Notes: a model not told the origin generated them from the letters alone. Counted from the first letter of the stretch, positions 1 through 8,415 are shown. The stretch is DNA of 64,000 bases from PWQG01 sp050486205 (GCA_050486205.1 JBJHCW010000005.1:186001-250000); one strand, 5' to 3'. Program-made: numbers and translations.

Positions 1-46
1 CGCAGGCCAGAGGCTTTCCGGCAGGGTGATGAATGCGGAGTTATCC

Positions 47-241
47 ATGAGCAAGATGAAGACCCACAGCGGAGCGTCAAAGCGATTCAAGCAGACGGCG
101 TCCGGCTGGAAGCGCAAGAGCGCCAACAAGAGCCACATCCTTACCAAGATGTCCACCAAGCGCAAACGTCAACTGCGTGGCACCTCACTTGTGAGTGCTG
201 CAGACAAGCCGTTGATCGATCGTATGATGCGCAAGATCTGA
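47..241 (+). CDS. rpmI: Large ribosomal subunit protein bL35
   Basis: Small basic protein of the 50S subunit, 64 residues from this start, the usual length for L35. It opens MSKMKTHSGASKRFK, the N-terminal signature of the family, and ends in a Lys/Arg-rich tail. The reading frame is open upstream through a GTG at 26 and an ATG at 29, but the ATG at 47 gives the family start and has GGAG (37-40) six bases before it. It is followed after 28 bases by rplT. In related genomes infC precedes this pair and would lie just left of the window; the first 46 bases show no gene of their own. Confidence 0.96.
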   Translation: MSKMKTHSGASKRFKQTASGWKRKSANKSHILTKMSTKRKRQLRGTSLVSAADKPLIDRMMRKI

Positions 242-269
242 TATCTGGAACTATTGAGGAGAACTACCC

Positions 270-629
270 ATGGCTCGAGTAAAAAGAGGCGTCACAGCGC
301 GCCGTCGACACAAGAAAGTACTGAAACAGGCAAAAGGATATTACGGCGCGCGCAGCCGGGTATATCGCGTAGCCACCCAGGCGGTGACCAAGGCCGGACA
401 ATATGCCTACCGTGATCGCCGTGCCAAGAAACGTGTATTCCGCTCACTGTGGATTACCCGAATCAATGCCCAGGCGCGTGCCAACGGCATGACCTACAGC
501 CAGTTGATTGCCGGTCTGAAGAAAGCTGACGTGGCGGTTGACCGTCGTGTCATGGCTGATCTGGCAGTACATGACAAGGCAGCTTTTGCTGCACTGGTCA
601 ACAGGGCCAAGGCTGGTCTGGGACTGTAA
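270..629 (+). CDS. rplT: Large ribosomal subunit protein bL20
   Basis: Early-assembly 23S rRNA-binding protein of the 50S subunit, 119 residues, the standard length. The N-terminus (MARVKRGVTARRRHKKVLK) is the long basic extension typical of L20, and the rest matches the globular rRNA-binding part (RDRRAKKRVFRSLWITRINA). AGGAG lies 8-12 bases before the ATG. It is co-transcribed with rpmI; a strong terminator hairpin follows at 666-688. In well-studied gammaproteobacteria L20 represses the infC-rpmI-rplT mRNA at a site upstream of rpmI, which is not visible here. Confidence 0.97.
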   Translation: MARVKRGVTARRRHKKVLKQAKGYYGARSRVYRVATQAVTKAGQYAYRDRRAKKRVFRSLWITRINAQARANGMTYSQLIAGLKKADVAVDRRVMADLAVHDKAAFAALVNRAKAGLGL

Positions 630-665
630 ACAGTCTGTTTACGGGCAGTGACATAGTACAAGAGG

Positions 666-688
666 GCCGGCCATGTGCCGGCTTTTTT
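666..688 (+). terminator. Rho-independent terminator after rplT
   Basis: Perfect six-base stem GCCGGC (666-671) and GCCGGC (677-682) with a five-base loop, followed by six T residues. It closes the rpmI-rplT transcript 37 bases after the rplT stop. Because pheS starts at 722, it may instead act as an attenuator into pheST, but no Phe-rich leader peptide is visible between 630 and 721. Confidence 0.85.
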
Positions 689-721
689 GTCTGCAAGAAT
701 TGCAAATGATACGAGTGACTC

Positions 722-1780
722 ATGGCTGATACAGATTCCCTGCTGCAGCAGGCACTGCAGGCAATAGAACAGGCTGACGACGAAAAGTCCCTCGACCAGC
801 TTCGTGTGGACTATCTGGGCAAGAAAGGACAACTGACCGCACTGCTGAAAGGTCTCGGTCAACTGTCTGCGGAGCAGAGGCCTGCAGCCGGCGAACGCAT
901 CAATCTGGCCAAGCGTCAGGTTCAGGAAGCGTTGGACGCGCGTCGCGACATACTGGTCAATCAGGCGCTTCAGGCAAGGCTGGCCGATGAAACCCTGGAC
1001 GTCACCCTGCCCGGTCGCCGGCAAAACCAAGGCGGCCTGCATCCGGTGACCATGACCATCGACAGAATCAGCCGTATTTTCGCTGCAGCAGGTTACACGG
1101 TTGCCGAAGGTCCCGAAATCGAAGACGATTATCACAACTTCGAGGCGCTTAACATTCCGGCCCATCACCCCGCACGGGCCATGCATGACACCTTCTATGT
1201 GGAGCAGGGCACTGTGCTGCGCACACACACCTCACCGGTACAGATCCGGGTGATGGAGCAGGGCGAGCCGCCGTTTCGCATGATATGTCCGGGACGCGTC
1301 TATCGATGTGATTCTGATCTGACCCATACACCCATGTTCCACCAGGTGGAAGCGCTGGTGGTTGACGAGCAGGTCAGCTTTGCTGATCTCAAGGGCACCT
1401 TGCTGGATTTCCTCCAGGCCTTTTTCGAAGCCGATCTGGCGATACGCCTGCGACCGTCCTACTTTCCCTTCACTGAACCGTCTGCCGAGGTCGACATGAG
1501 TTGTGTCATGTGCGACGGCAAGGGTTGTCGTGTCTGCAGCCATACCGGTTGGCTGGAAGTGCTGGGTTGCGGCATGGTGCATCCGCATGTGCTGGAGTTT
1601 GCCGGCATCGACAGTCAGCGATACCGGGGTTTCGCTTTTGGCGCTGGTGTGGAGCGACTTGCGATGTTGCGATACGGCGTCAATGATCTGCGCATATTCT
1701 TTGAGAACGACCTGCGATTCCTGGGGCAGTTCAGTGGTGCTGGCGGTAGCGGCCGCAGTGTTGCTGGCAAAGGCGCGTGA
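722..1780 (+). CDS. pheS: Phenylalanine--tRNA ligase alpha subunit
   Basis: Catalytic alpha subunit of the alpha2-beta2 enzyme that charges tRNA-Phe. The N-terminal coiled-coil arm (about residues 1-90) is followed by the class II core: motif 2 around MICPGRVYRCDSD, the FPFTEPSAEVD stretch, and the motif 3 region GFAFGAGVERLAMLRYGV. At 352 residues it is longer than usual for the family. The normal C-terminus (NDLRFLGQF) is followed by about 15 Gly/Ser/Ala-rich residues. pheT follows after 43 bases, so the two subunits are very likely co-expressed. Confidence 0.96.
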   Translation: MADTDSLLQQALQAIEQADDEKSLDQLRVDYLGKKGQLTALLKGLGQLSAEQRPAAGERINLAKRQVQEALDARRDILVNQALQARLADETLDVTLPGRRQNQGGLHPVTMTIDRISRIFAAAGYTVAEGPEIEDDYHNFEALNIPAHHPARAMHDTFYVEQGTVLRTHTSPVQIRVMEQGEPPFRMICPGRVYRCDSDLTHTPMFHQVEALVVDEQVSFADLKGTLLDFLQAFFEADLAIRLRPSYFPFTEPSAEVDMSCVMCDGKGCRVCSHTGWLEVLGCGMVHPHVLEFAGIDSQRYRGFAFGAGVERLAMLRYGVNDLRIFFENDLRFLGQFSGAGGSGRSVAGKGA

Positions 1781-1823
1781 GCGGCAGGTCTGACGCAAAA
1801 CATCTGGAAAAAGAGTTCACCAA

Positions 1824-4259
1824 ATGAAATTCAGCGAACAATGGCTGCGTGAATGGGTCAACCCGGCAATAGACAGTGCCACCCTGATGACACAGTTGAC
1901 CATGGCGGGACTGGAAGTTGATGGTGCAACGCCTGTTGCCGCGCCGTTTTCCGGTGTGGTGGTTGGTGAGGTCAAAAAGGTCAGCCCGCATCCGGACGCC
2001 GAGCGCCTCAGCGTCTGCGAGGTCACTGATGGCGAAACGGACCATAGCATTGTCTGTGGTGCTGCCAATGTGCGCCCTGGACTGAAAGTGCCTCTGGCAC
2101 GCATCGGCGCCGAGTTGCCGGGTGAGTCGGCGGACAAACCGTTTCGCATTAACAAGGCCAGGCTCAGAGGTGTTGAGTCCAGTGGCATGTTGTGTGCGGC
2201 TGACGAACTTGGTCTGGCCGAGCAGTCTGACGGGCTCATGGAGCTGCCTGCTGGCGCACCCGTGGGTCAGGACTTTCGCGAATGGTTACAACTTGATGAT
2301 GTGAGCATTGAACTGGATCTGACCCCGAATCGGGGCGACTGCCTGGGTGTAGCAGGTCTTGCACGTGAAGTGGCGGTGTTGAACCGGATGACGGTGAATC
2401 AGCCCGACATGTCGCCAGTGCTGCCAGTCACCGACAGCACATTCCCGATCAGCATCGATGCGCCTGATGCCTGTCCGCGTTACCTCGGTCGGGTTGTCCA
2501 GGGCATTGATCCGCAGGCAATGACACCGTTGTGGATGCAGGAGCGACTGCGTCGCAGTGGCATCCGCTGTATTGACCCTGTGGTGGATGTGACCAACTAT
2601 GTGCTGCTCGAGCTTGGGCAACCCATGCACGCCTTTGATCTGTCGACACTGGCCGGTGGTATTCGTGTGCGGATGGCGGCACCCGGTGAACAATTGATGC
2701 TGTTGGATGGTGAAACCCTGACCCTGTCGCCAGACAACCTGGTGATAGCCGATGAGCGACGTCCCCTGGCGCTTGCTGGCATCATGGGTGGCAAGGATTC
2801 CGGCGTCACCGACTCGACCCGGGATGTGTTCCTGGAATGTGCATTTTTCAGTCCGCTGGCAATTGCGGGCAAGGCGAGAGCGTTCGGGCTGCATACCGAT
2901 TCGTCCCATCGATTCGAGCGCGGTGTTGATTACGAATTGCAACACCGGGCCATGGAGCGGGCGACGGCACTGTTGTTGGAAATCGCCGGAGGCAGGCCCG
3001 GGCCTGTCATCGAAGCCACAGGCACGTTGCCGAAGCCGCGCACCGTGGCACTGTTGCACGGCAATATTGAGCGTTTGTTGGGTGTGGAAATACCCGAGGA
3101 CGAGGTGCGCGATATTCTGCAGCGTCTGGGATTTGTGCTGGTGGGGGAGATTTCGGCGGACGGCGACAGTCGAACCCTGGCCGGTCAGGTGCCAAGCTCG
3201 GCGCCGGCGGGAATGGAGTTCGGAGTGCCTTCCTACCGATTTGATGTCTCCATCGAGGCCGATCTCATCGAAGAGCTGGCACGTGTTTACGGGTATGACC
3301 GACTACCGGTGCGGCGCAGCAATATCAGAATCCCACTGGGTTCCGCCTCCGAATCGGTCACGGAGGTTGCTGTCCTGCGTCAGCTACTGGTGGCCTCGGG
3401 TTATCAGGAGGCTATTACCTACAGTTTTGTAGAGCCGGCTCTGATGCGTCGCATCAACCCGGAACCAGAAGCGGTGGCGTTGCAGAATCCGATTTCCTCG
3501 GACATGGCTGTCATGCGAACCAGTCTCTGGCCAGGATTGCTCAACACGCTGCGATACAACCTCAATCGCCGGCAGGAGCGTGTACGGCTGTTTGAGATCG
3601 GCCAGGTATTTCTCCGGCACGCGGGTGGCATAAACCAGCCTCCGATGCTCGGGGGGCTGCTGTATGGCACCCGCTTTCCTGAATCGTGGAGTCATGGCAA
3701 TGAATACGTTGATTATCATGATGTTAAGGGTGATATAGAGAATTTGATTGAGGTTTCGCGCTGCGCGGATTCATTCCGTTTCGAGCGCTGCTCGCACCCC
3801 GCTCTGCATCCGGGCCAGGCGGCGCAGTTGCGCAAGGACGGTGAGATTGTCGGCCGGCTGGGCACACTGCATCCTGTCCTGCAGCGCGAGCTGGGGTTGG
3901 CCAGAACAGCCTGCCTGTTCGAGATTCGCCTGGATGCACTTGTCAGTGCCGTAGTGCCCACTTTCACTCCGGTATCACGTTTTCCTGAGGTTTCACGTGA
4001 CCTGGCGGTTTTGGTGGATGAACAGGTCCCGGCTGCGGAACTGCTGGAAAATATCCGGACCAATGCCGGCGAACATCTGGAGTCCGTCAGAATATTCGAT
4101 GTCTATCAGGGTGAAGGCATTGAATCCGGTAAAAAAAGTGTTGCTCTGGGCTTGACCTGGCGACATGCTTCGCGCACTCTAGGCGATGACGATGTCAATG
4201 CCATATTTGATAACTGTGTCAAAGGCCTGGAGCAGACTTTTAAGGCAAAGTTAAGGTAG
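1824..4259 (+). CDS. pheT: Phenylalanine--tRNA ligase beta subunit
   Basis: Beta subunit of phenylalanyl-tRNA synthetase, 811 residues, close to the usual size. The order of domains fits: N-terminal B1 and tRNA-binding OB fold (residues about 40-150), B3/B4 in the middle with the DLTPNRGDCLGVAGLAREV stretch, the B5 and catalytic-like core near 400-680, and the C-terminal ferredoxin-like anticodon-binding domain (SRFPEVSRDLAVLVDE onward). The beta subunit edits mischarged Tyr and binds tRNA. It lies directly downstream of pheS and upstream of ihfA, the classical pheST-ihfA order. Confidence 0.97.
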   Translation: MKFSEQWLREWVNPAIDSATLMTQLTMAGLEVDGATPVAAPFSGVVVGEVKKVSPHPDAERLSVCEVTDGETDHSIVCGAANVRPGLKVPLARIGAELPGESADKPFRINKARLRGVESSGMLCAADELGLAEQSDGLMELPAGAPVGQDFREWLQLDDVSIELDLTPNRGDCLGVAGLAREVAVLNRMTVNQPDMSPVLPVTDSTFPISIDAPDACPRYLGRVVQGIDPQAMTPLWMQERLRRSGIRCIDPVVDVTNYVLLELGQPMHAFDLSTLAGGIRVRMAAPGEQLMLLDGETLTLSPDNLVIADERRPLALAGIMGGKDSGVTDSTRDVFLECAFFSPLAIAGKARAFGLHTDSSHRFERGVDYELQHRAMERATALLLEIAGGRPGPVIEATGTLPKPRTVALLHGNIERLLGVEIPEDEVRDILQRLGFVLVGEISADGDSRTLAGQVPSSAPAGMEFGVPSYRFDVSIEADLIEELARVYGYDRLPVRRSNIRIPLGSASESVTEVAVLRQLLVASGYQEAITYSFVEPALMRRINPEPEAVALQNPISSDMAVMRTSLWPGLLNTLRYNLNRRQERVRLFEIGQVFLRHAGGINQPPMLGGLLYGTRFPESWSHGNEYVDYHDVKGDIENLIEVSRCADSFRFERCSHPALHPGQAAQLRKDGEIVGRLGTLHPVLQRELGLARTACLFEIRLDALVSAVVPTFTPVSRFPEVSRDLAVLVDEQVPAAELLENIRTNAGEHLESVRIFDVYQGEGIESGKKSVALGLTWRHASRTLGDDDVNAIFDNCVKGLEQTFKAKLR

Positions 4260-4330
4260 ACACCAAAACAAGAAATCAACCGGAAACCCGTTCAGTGCGG
4301 CGTCCGGTATCGGGTTTTAAGGAAAGAACT

Positions 4331-4639
4331 ATGGCTGGTGGTGCACTGACAAAGGCGGAGATGGCCGAGCGGCTTTTTGATGAGCTCGGAGTAAACAAAC
4401 GGGAAGCCAAGGAACTGGTGGAACAGTTCTTTGAGGAAATCCGGCTTTCCCTGGAGTCCAATGAGCAGGTCAAGCTTTCCGGTTTTGGCAATTTCGACCT
4501 GCGCGACAAGAAGCAGCGTCCTGGCCGGAATCCCAAAACCGGCGAGGAAATTCCGATCAAGGCTCGTCGGGTGGTCACATTCCGCCCGGGCCAGAAACTC
4601 AAGGCGCGAGTGGAAAAATATGCTGGAACCGGGTCATAA
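4331..4639 (+). CDS. ihfA: Integration host factor alpha subunit
   Basis: Sequence-specific DNA-bending protein that pairs with IHF beta. 102 residues from the ATG at 4331, which gives the normal start (MAGGALTKAEMAERLFDELG) and is preceded by AAGGAAAG. The HU/IHF fold is complete: helical dimerisation part, the KLSGFGNFDLRDK strand, and the DNA-binding arm PGRNPKTGEEIPIKARRVV with the intercalating proline region. It follows pheT by 71 bases; its last 20 bases overlap the next gene, so the MerR-type regulator is probably translationally coupled to it. Confidence 0.96.
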   Translation: MAGGALTKAEMAERLFDELGVNKREAKELVEQFFEEIRLSLESNEQVKLSGFGNFDLRDKKQRPGRNPKTGEEIPIKARRVVTFRPGQKLKARVEKYAGTGS

Positions 4640-4970
4640 CGACGAGTTGCCACCAATCCCGCCCAAACGCTATTTCACCATTGGTGAAGTAGGTGAGCTC
4701 TGTCGGGTCAAGCCACATGTGCTGCGATATTGGGAGCAGGAGTTTCCGCAACTCAAGCCGGTGAAGCGCCGCGGTAATCGTCGTTACTATCAGCGTCAGG
4801 ACGTCATCCTCATCCGTCAGATCAAATCCCTTCTGTATGAACAGGGCTTTACCATCGGTGGCGCGCGCCAGCGTATGAGCGGGGCGGAGGAATTGCCCAA
4901 GCCTGCCATGGACACCCGGGCCCTGAAAGAGATCATCACTGATCTGGAAGATGTTATTGCCAAGCTGTGA
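4620..4970 (+). CDS. MerR-family transcriptional regulator downstream of ihfA
   Basis: 116-residue DNA-binding protein. The ATG at 4620 lies inside the end of ihfA and gives a start MLEPGHNDELPPIPPKRYF, after which the MerR winged helix-turn-helix is clear: FTIGEVGELCRVKPHVLRYW, then the RRGNRRYYQRQDVILIRQIK wing. The C-terminus is a short dimerisation helix without metal-binding cysteines, so this is not a classical metal sensor. A MerR-like gene at this site, between ihfA and tRNA-Pro, is widespread in Pseudomonas-type genomes; its ligand is not known to me. Confidence 0.9.
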   Translation: MLEPGHNDELPPIPPKRYFTIGEVGELCRVKPHVLRYWEQEFPQLKPVKRRGNRRYYQRQDVILIRQIKSLLYEQGFTIGGARQRMSGAEELPKPAMDTRALKEIITDLEDVIAKL

Positions 4971-5028
4971 CATGTTTGTGCCTCTGTGTCGCGATCCGTT
5001 GCATCCTGACACAGCTGGGCGCCCACCC

Positions 5029-5056
5029 TTTACACCAAGTTGTCGAATGTTATAGT
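5029..5056 (+). promoter_or_regulatory. Sigma-70-type promoter upstream of the TonB receptor
   Basis: TTTACA (5029-5034), a 16-base spacer, then TATAGT (5051-5056), a good match to the housekeeping consensus. Transcription would start near 5063, about 250 bases before the receptor start codon. The 340-base gap 4971-5310 otherwise holds no gene. Confidence 0.6.
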
Positions 5057-5310
5057 CGGTACCGAGCAGGTTGGTAAGGCCTGCCGGGACAAGACATGTA
5101 GTCAACAGGGATATTCTTTGCGGTAGGTCCAGTTTTGGCAATTCGACGGACACGGATGGCGTCCCCAGTCTCTAAGCGTTGCAGTCGTTGGCTTTACCCC
5201 CCCCTAATTATCCCCTTGTATGTTGCGTCCGACCCGTTGAGGCCGGCGACATGGCAATTGCGATGCGTGCCGGCCCTTACAACTAAAACAAACGTGTAAG
5301 AGGTCGTTGC
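5057..5310 (+). other. Long untranslated leader of the TonB receptor gene
   Basis: About 250 bases between the predicted transcription start and the receptor ATG with no convincing reading frame. A run of eight C residues in a pyrimidine-rich stretch lies near 5199-5206, and GGCCGGC (5241-5247) can pair with GCCGGCC (5269-5275) close to the start codon. I looked for the conserved core boxes of cobalamin and TPP riboswitches and did not see them. The leader could carry an RNA regulator or simply be spacer. Confidence 0.4.
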
Positions 5311-8202
5311 ATGAAAAATCTTGTTAATCCCCACAAGCGCAAATTACTTTGCGCAGCAATCTCACTCTCCCTGCTCCCGGTTAGTGCCGCTACAGTGGCA
5401 CAGCAGACGCCAGCCGTGGAGGAAGTGGTTGTCACCGGTTCGTTTATCAGGCGCACCGAAGGCTTCAGGGCATCTTCGCCCATTACCCAGATTTCAGCTG
5501 AAGACCTGGCTGATGAGGGTACGCCCAATATGGGCGATGTGATCACCAATCTGTCGTTCAACCAGGGTTCTGCGGTGATCCAGAACTCGCTTATCGGTAC
5601 GAGCAGCTCCACTACCGCAATCAACCTTCGTGGTCTCGGTAGCGGTGCAACCCTCAACCTCGTGGACGGCATGCGGGTGATCGGGACCAACGTCAATACG
5701 TTCCTGCCCCAGATTGCGATCGAGCGCATGGATATTGTGACCGATGGCGCTGCAGCGCTGTACGGTTCACAGGCCGTGGCCGGTGTCGTCAACTTTGTAC
5801 CGCGTAGCAGTTATGACGGGGTGCGCGTTGAGTTGTACACGCAGGGTGATGACCGTGGTGACTATAATGATCATCAGGTCAGCGCTCTTGCAGGTACCGA
5901 GTGGAACGGTATTGATCTTGTTTTTGCCGGTGAATATCGCCGGAATGGTCGTCTGCGCATGATTGACAGGCCTGACCAGATGAACGCAGGGCTTACATCG
6001 TCCAGTACACCCAACCCGGGGCGTTACCTGGTGCCGATCCGGGATGAAGATGGCAATCTGACGGGTGACACTCGCACGGTCTCCGACCCCAACTGTGGTG
6101 GTGTGCGGGAAGATCCCACGATTCCAGGCAATAATCCGCGCGGTTTCACTTTCGGCGGCCAGTGCTGGTACGACTTCGGCGAGTTCTGGGACTATCGCGC
6201 CAAACAGAATGTGGGCACCGCTTTTGCCCAGGCGACCTACGATGTGAACCCGGGCCTTACGCTGTCCGGTCAGTGGAGTTACTATAAGCGCTGGACCATG
6301 AATCGCGGCTCCCCGTCAAATCCCGGAGGTCGGGTTTCAGAACTGCCGGGTATTCGTGGTGAGTTGCCGGGCAACCCTTTCCCGGCAGTGGATGCGAATG
6401 GCAATCAGCTGTTTGCCCGTGACTCCACCGGTGATGGTGTGCCGGATCGGGATGCGGAAGGGCAGGTTATTCTGGATCCGAATGGCATTCCTTTCAACGA
6501 GGACGTGCGTTTTGCCGCCTGGCGACCCTGGGGCAAGCATGGCACGTTGCCGTCACAACTTGGCAGCGATGGGGCGACTCATGGCGCCGGGCTGATATGG
6601 GGCTGGCGTACAGCGCTGCGAGCCAACTTTGACCTGGAGTTCCTGGAAGGCTGGGAAGGCATGGCAGCCTACAGCCACTCCAGAACAACCAACAACAGCC
6701 GGGCGAACAATTTCAGCTTTGGTATGATCGAACAGGGCCTGATGTGTGACGTGGTCAACGACCGGGAGGCTTGCTTCAACCCGTTTGTGTCCACGGACGA
6801 TTCCACACTCAATACCCAGGCTGTTGCTGATTCCACCTACGTGCAGAACCGTGTGCATGACGTGGATACCCTGCAAACACTGGACCTGGTGTTCAACGGT
6901 GATCCGACGCTGGGTGCCTTCCGTCTGCCAGGGGGTGATCTTGGTGCTGCAGTCGGTTATCAGCGGCGCGAGGACCGGTTTGACAACACGCCGTCCCTGC
7001 ACAGCCTGACCGGTGATGTATTCATCGGCACTCAGCTGTTCCCGGTCAGTGATGGCCGTTCGGTGGATGCATTCTTCGGCGAACTGGCGTTACCGCTGCT
7101 CGACAATCTGGAATTCCAGGTGGCACTGCGAAACGAGCGCTACAGCACCGGACAGTCATCCACGGATCCGAAGTACGGACTGGTCTATGTGCCGTTTGAC
7201 CGCCTGACACTGCGCGCCAGTGCGGGCACGTCCTTCATCGCCCCAACCTTGAACCAGTTGAATGCGCCGGAGTCCTGTGGCCTGACCAATGTCAGTGATC
7301 CCTTCACTGAGTTCGCCGCCTTCACTGCCAACTGTTCGCGGGGTAACCCGGATCTGGTGCCGGAAACGGCAGATACGCTCAGTGTCGGGTTTACCCTGGA
7401 CATCATGGACGGCATGACACTGTCCATAGACTGGAGTGAAACCGACTTTGAGGACCGTATCGTCACGTCCACCACCGAAGATGTGTTGGCGGCGGATTTC
7501 TTCGCTTTCCAGCAGGCGCTGGGCTGGACCAGCAGTGATATGCCGCCCCGAGAACTGGTAGAGCAATGGGTCAACGATCCGAGATCTGACAGCCGTATCG
7601 TGCGAAACCCGGACAACCTGGCACAGATTGACCGGATTTTCAGCGGTGCCAGCAACGCATCCCAGATGCTGGTGCGGGCAACCGACATCTCCTGGAACTA
7701 TCTGTTCCCCTATCGGGACTGGGGTACGTTCAGGCTGAACCTGGAGGCCACCTACGTTGACACTTACAGGTATCAGTTGTCGCCCGAGCGCTCGGTGATA
7801 GAGGCAGCAGGAAACCAGAACCATGCCACCGGTGCCGTGCCACCGATGCCGCGATGGAAAGGCAATCTGCGCATGGGCTGGTCACGGGACCAGCACAGCA
7901 CCACTGCAACAGTGCGTTATCTGCACGATATGGTGTTTGACGCTGAGCCGTTTGCGTTCCAGGCAGCATTGCCGTTCAGTAACTACCGCACGGTGGATAC
8001 GCTTCGCGCAACAACCATCGTTGATGCTGCATACAATTATCGCAATGTGGCTGCCTTTGACGGTGAGTTCCACTTTACGGTAGGTGCGCGCAATCTGTTC
8101 GACCGGTTGCCGCAGAAAGTGCCTATGCTCGGTGGTCTGGAGTCAAACCTCTATGATCCCACCGGTCGTATGCTCTACGGCAGGGTCACCTACGAGTGGT
8201 AA
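5311..8202 (+). CDS. TonB-dependent outer-membrane receptor
   Basis: 963-residue outer-membrane transporter driven by TonB-ExbBD. A signal peptide (MKNLVNPHKRKLLCAAISLS, cut near residue 30) is followed by a TonB box-like VEEVVVTGSF and a plug domain (about 45-160, with INLRGLGSGATLNLVDG). A long beta barrel ends YGRVTYEW, with the terminal aromatic residue recognised by BamA. There is no N-terminal signalling domain and no FecI/FecR pair nearby. Residues 361-394 form an Asp/Gly-rich segment (DANGNQ, DSTGDGVPDRD, DAEGQVILDPNGIP) that looks surface-exposed and may bind calcium. The substrate is unknown. The gene separates merR from tRNA-Pro, which are normally adjacent, suggesting insertion in this lineage. 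Confidence 0.93.
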   Translation: MKNLVNPHKRKLLCAAISLSLLPVSAATVAQQTPAVEEVVVTGSFIRRTEGFRASSPITQISAEDLADEGTPNMGDVITNLSFNQGSAVIQNSLIGTSSSTTAINLRGLGSGATLNLVDGMRVIGTNVNTFLPQIAIERMDIVTDGAAALYGSQAVAGVVNFVPRSSYDGVRVELYTQGDDRGDYNDHQVSALAGTEWNGIDLVFAGEYRRNGRLRMIDRPDQMNAGLTSSSTPNPGRYLVPIRDEDGNLTGDTRTVSDPNCGGVREDPTIPGNNPRGFTFGGQCWYDFGEFWDYRAKQNVGTAFAQATYDVNPGLTLSGQWSYYKRWTMNRGSPSNPGGRVSELPGIRGELPGNPFPAVDANGNQLFARDSTGDGVPDRDAEGQVILDPNGIPFNEDVRFAAWRPWGKHGTLPSQLGSDGATHGAGLIWGWRTALRANFDLEFLEGWEGMAAYSHSRTTNNSRANNFSFGMIEQGLMCDVVNDREACFNPFVSTDDSTLNTQAVADSTYVQNRVHDVDTLQTLDLVFNGDPTLGAFRLPGGDLGAAVGYQRREDRFDNTPSLHSLTGDVFIGTQLFPVSDGRSVDAFFGELALPLLDNLEFQVALRNERYSTGQSSTDPKYGLVYVPFDRLTLRASAGTSFIAPTLNQLNAPESCGLTNVSDPFTEFAAFTANCSRGNPDLVPETADTLSVGFTLDIMDGMTLSIDWSETDFEDRIVTSTTEDVLAADFFAFQQALGWTSSDMPPRELVEQWVNDPRSDSRIVRNPDNLAQIDRIFSGASNASQMLVRATDISWNYLFPYRDWGTFRLNLEATYVDTYRYQLSPERSVIEAAGNQNHATGAVPPMPRWKGNLRMGWSRDQHSTTATVRYLHDMVFDAEPFAFQAALPFSNYRTVDTLRATTIVDAAYNYRNVAAFDGEFHFTVGARNLFDRLPQKVPMLGGLESNLYDPTGRMLYGRVTYEW

Positions 8203-8233
8203 GGGTAACCACTCGCGGGTGAGAGCAGTATGG

Positions 8234-8272
8234 AAAAAGGCGGTCTGCCATCCCTTCCAGGCCGCCTTTTTT
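8234..8272 (+). terminator. Rho-independent terminator after the TonB receptor
   Basis: AAAAAGGCGG (8234-8243) pairs with CCGCCTTTTTT (8262-8272) around an 18-base loop, ending in a T run. It lies 31 bases after the receptor stop and before the tRNA promoter. The A and T tracts would let it work in both directions. Confidence 0.85.
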
Positions 8273-8296
8273 CATTTCTGGTTCCCGGTCTGACTA

Positions 8297-8324
8297 TTGC
8301 ATCCGTTTCTGCGACAAGTATAAT
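8297..8324 (+). promoter_or_regulatory. Promoter of tRNA-Pro
   Basis: TTGCAT (8297-8302), a 16-base spacer and a perfect TATAAT (8319-8324), placed so that transcription would begin about eight bases before the mature tRNA 5' end. The receptor terminator lies just upstream, so the tRNA is probably an independent unit. Confidence 0.7.
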
Positions 8325-8338
8325 GCCTGCTCTGATTT

Positions 8339-8415
8339 CGGGGCGTAGCGCAGTCTGGTAGCGCACCACACTGGGGGTGTGGTGGTCGCAGGTTCAAATC
8401 CTGCCGCTCCGACCA
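8339..8415 (+). tRNA. tRNA-Pro (anticodon GGG)
   Basis: 77-nt cloverleaf. The acceptor stem CGGGGCG (8339-8345) pairs with CGCTCCG (8405-8411, one G-U pair). The anticodon stem CCACA/TGTGG (from 8366) frames the loop CTGGGGG with anticodon GGG at 8373-8375. The T arm carries GGTTCAAATCC, and the 3' CCA (8413-8415) is encoded. It decodes CCC and CCU. The first base pair C1-G72 is the bacterial tRNA-Pro identity feature. Confidence 0.97.

Noticed and set aside
630..721. Phe-rich leader peptide controlling pheST by attenuation
   Set aside because: No short frame with Phe codons lies before the terminator; the hairpin is better explained as the end of rpmI-rplT.
494..1228. 244-residue minus-strand open frame across rplT and pheS
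   Set aside because: It crosses a terminator and two certain genes and resembles nothing.
5057..5310. Cobalamin or TPP riboswitch before the TonB receptor
   Set aside because: The conserved core boxes of these classes are not present by eye; only an unassigned leader is claimed.
8339..8415. Integration site at the 3' end of tRNA-Pro
   Set aside because: No integrase gene and no second copy of the tRNA 3' end were seen in the neighbouring accessory genes.
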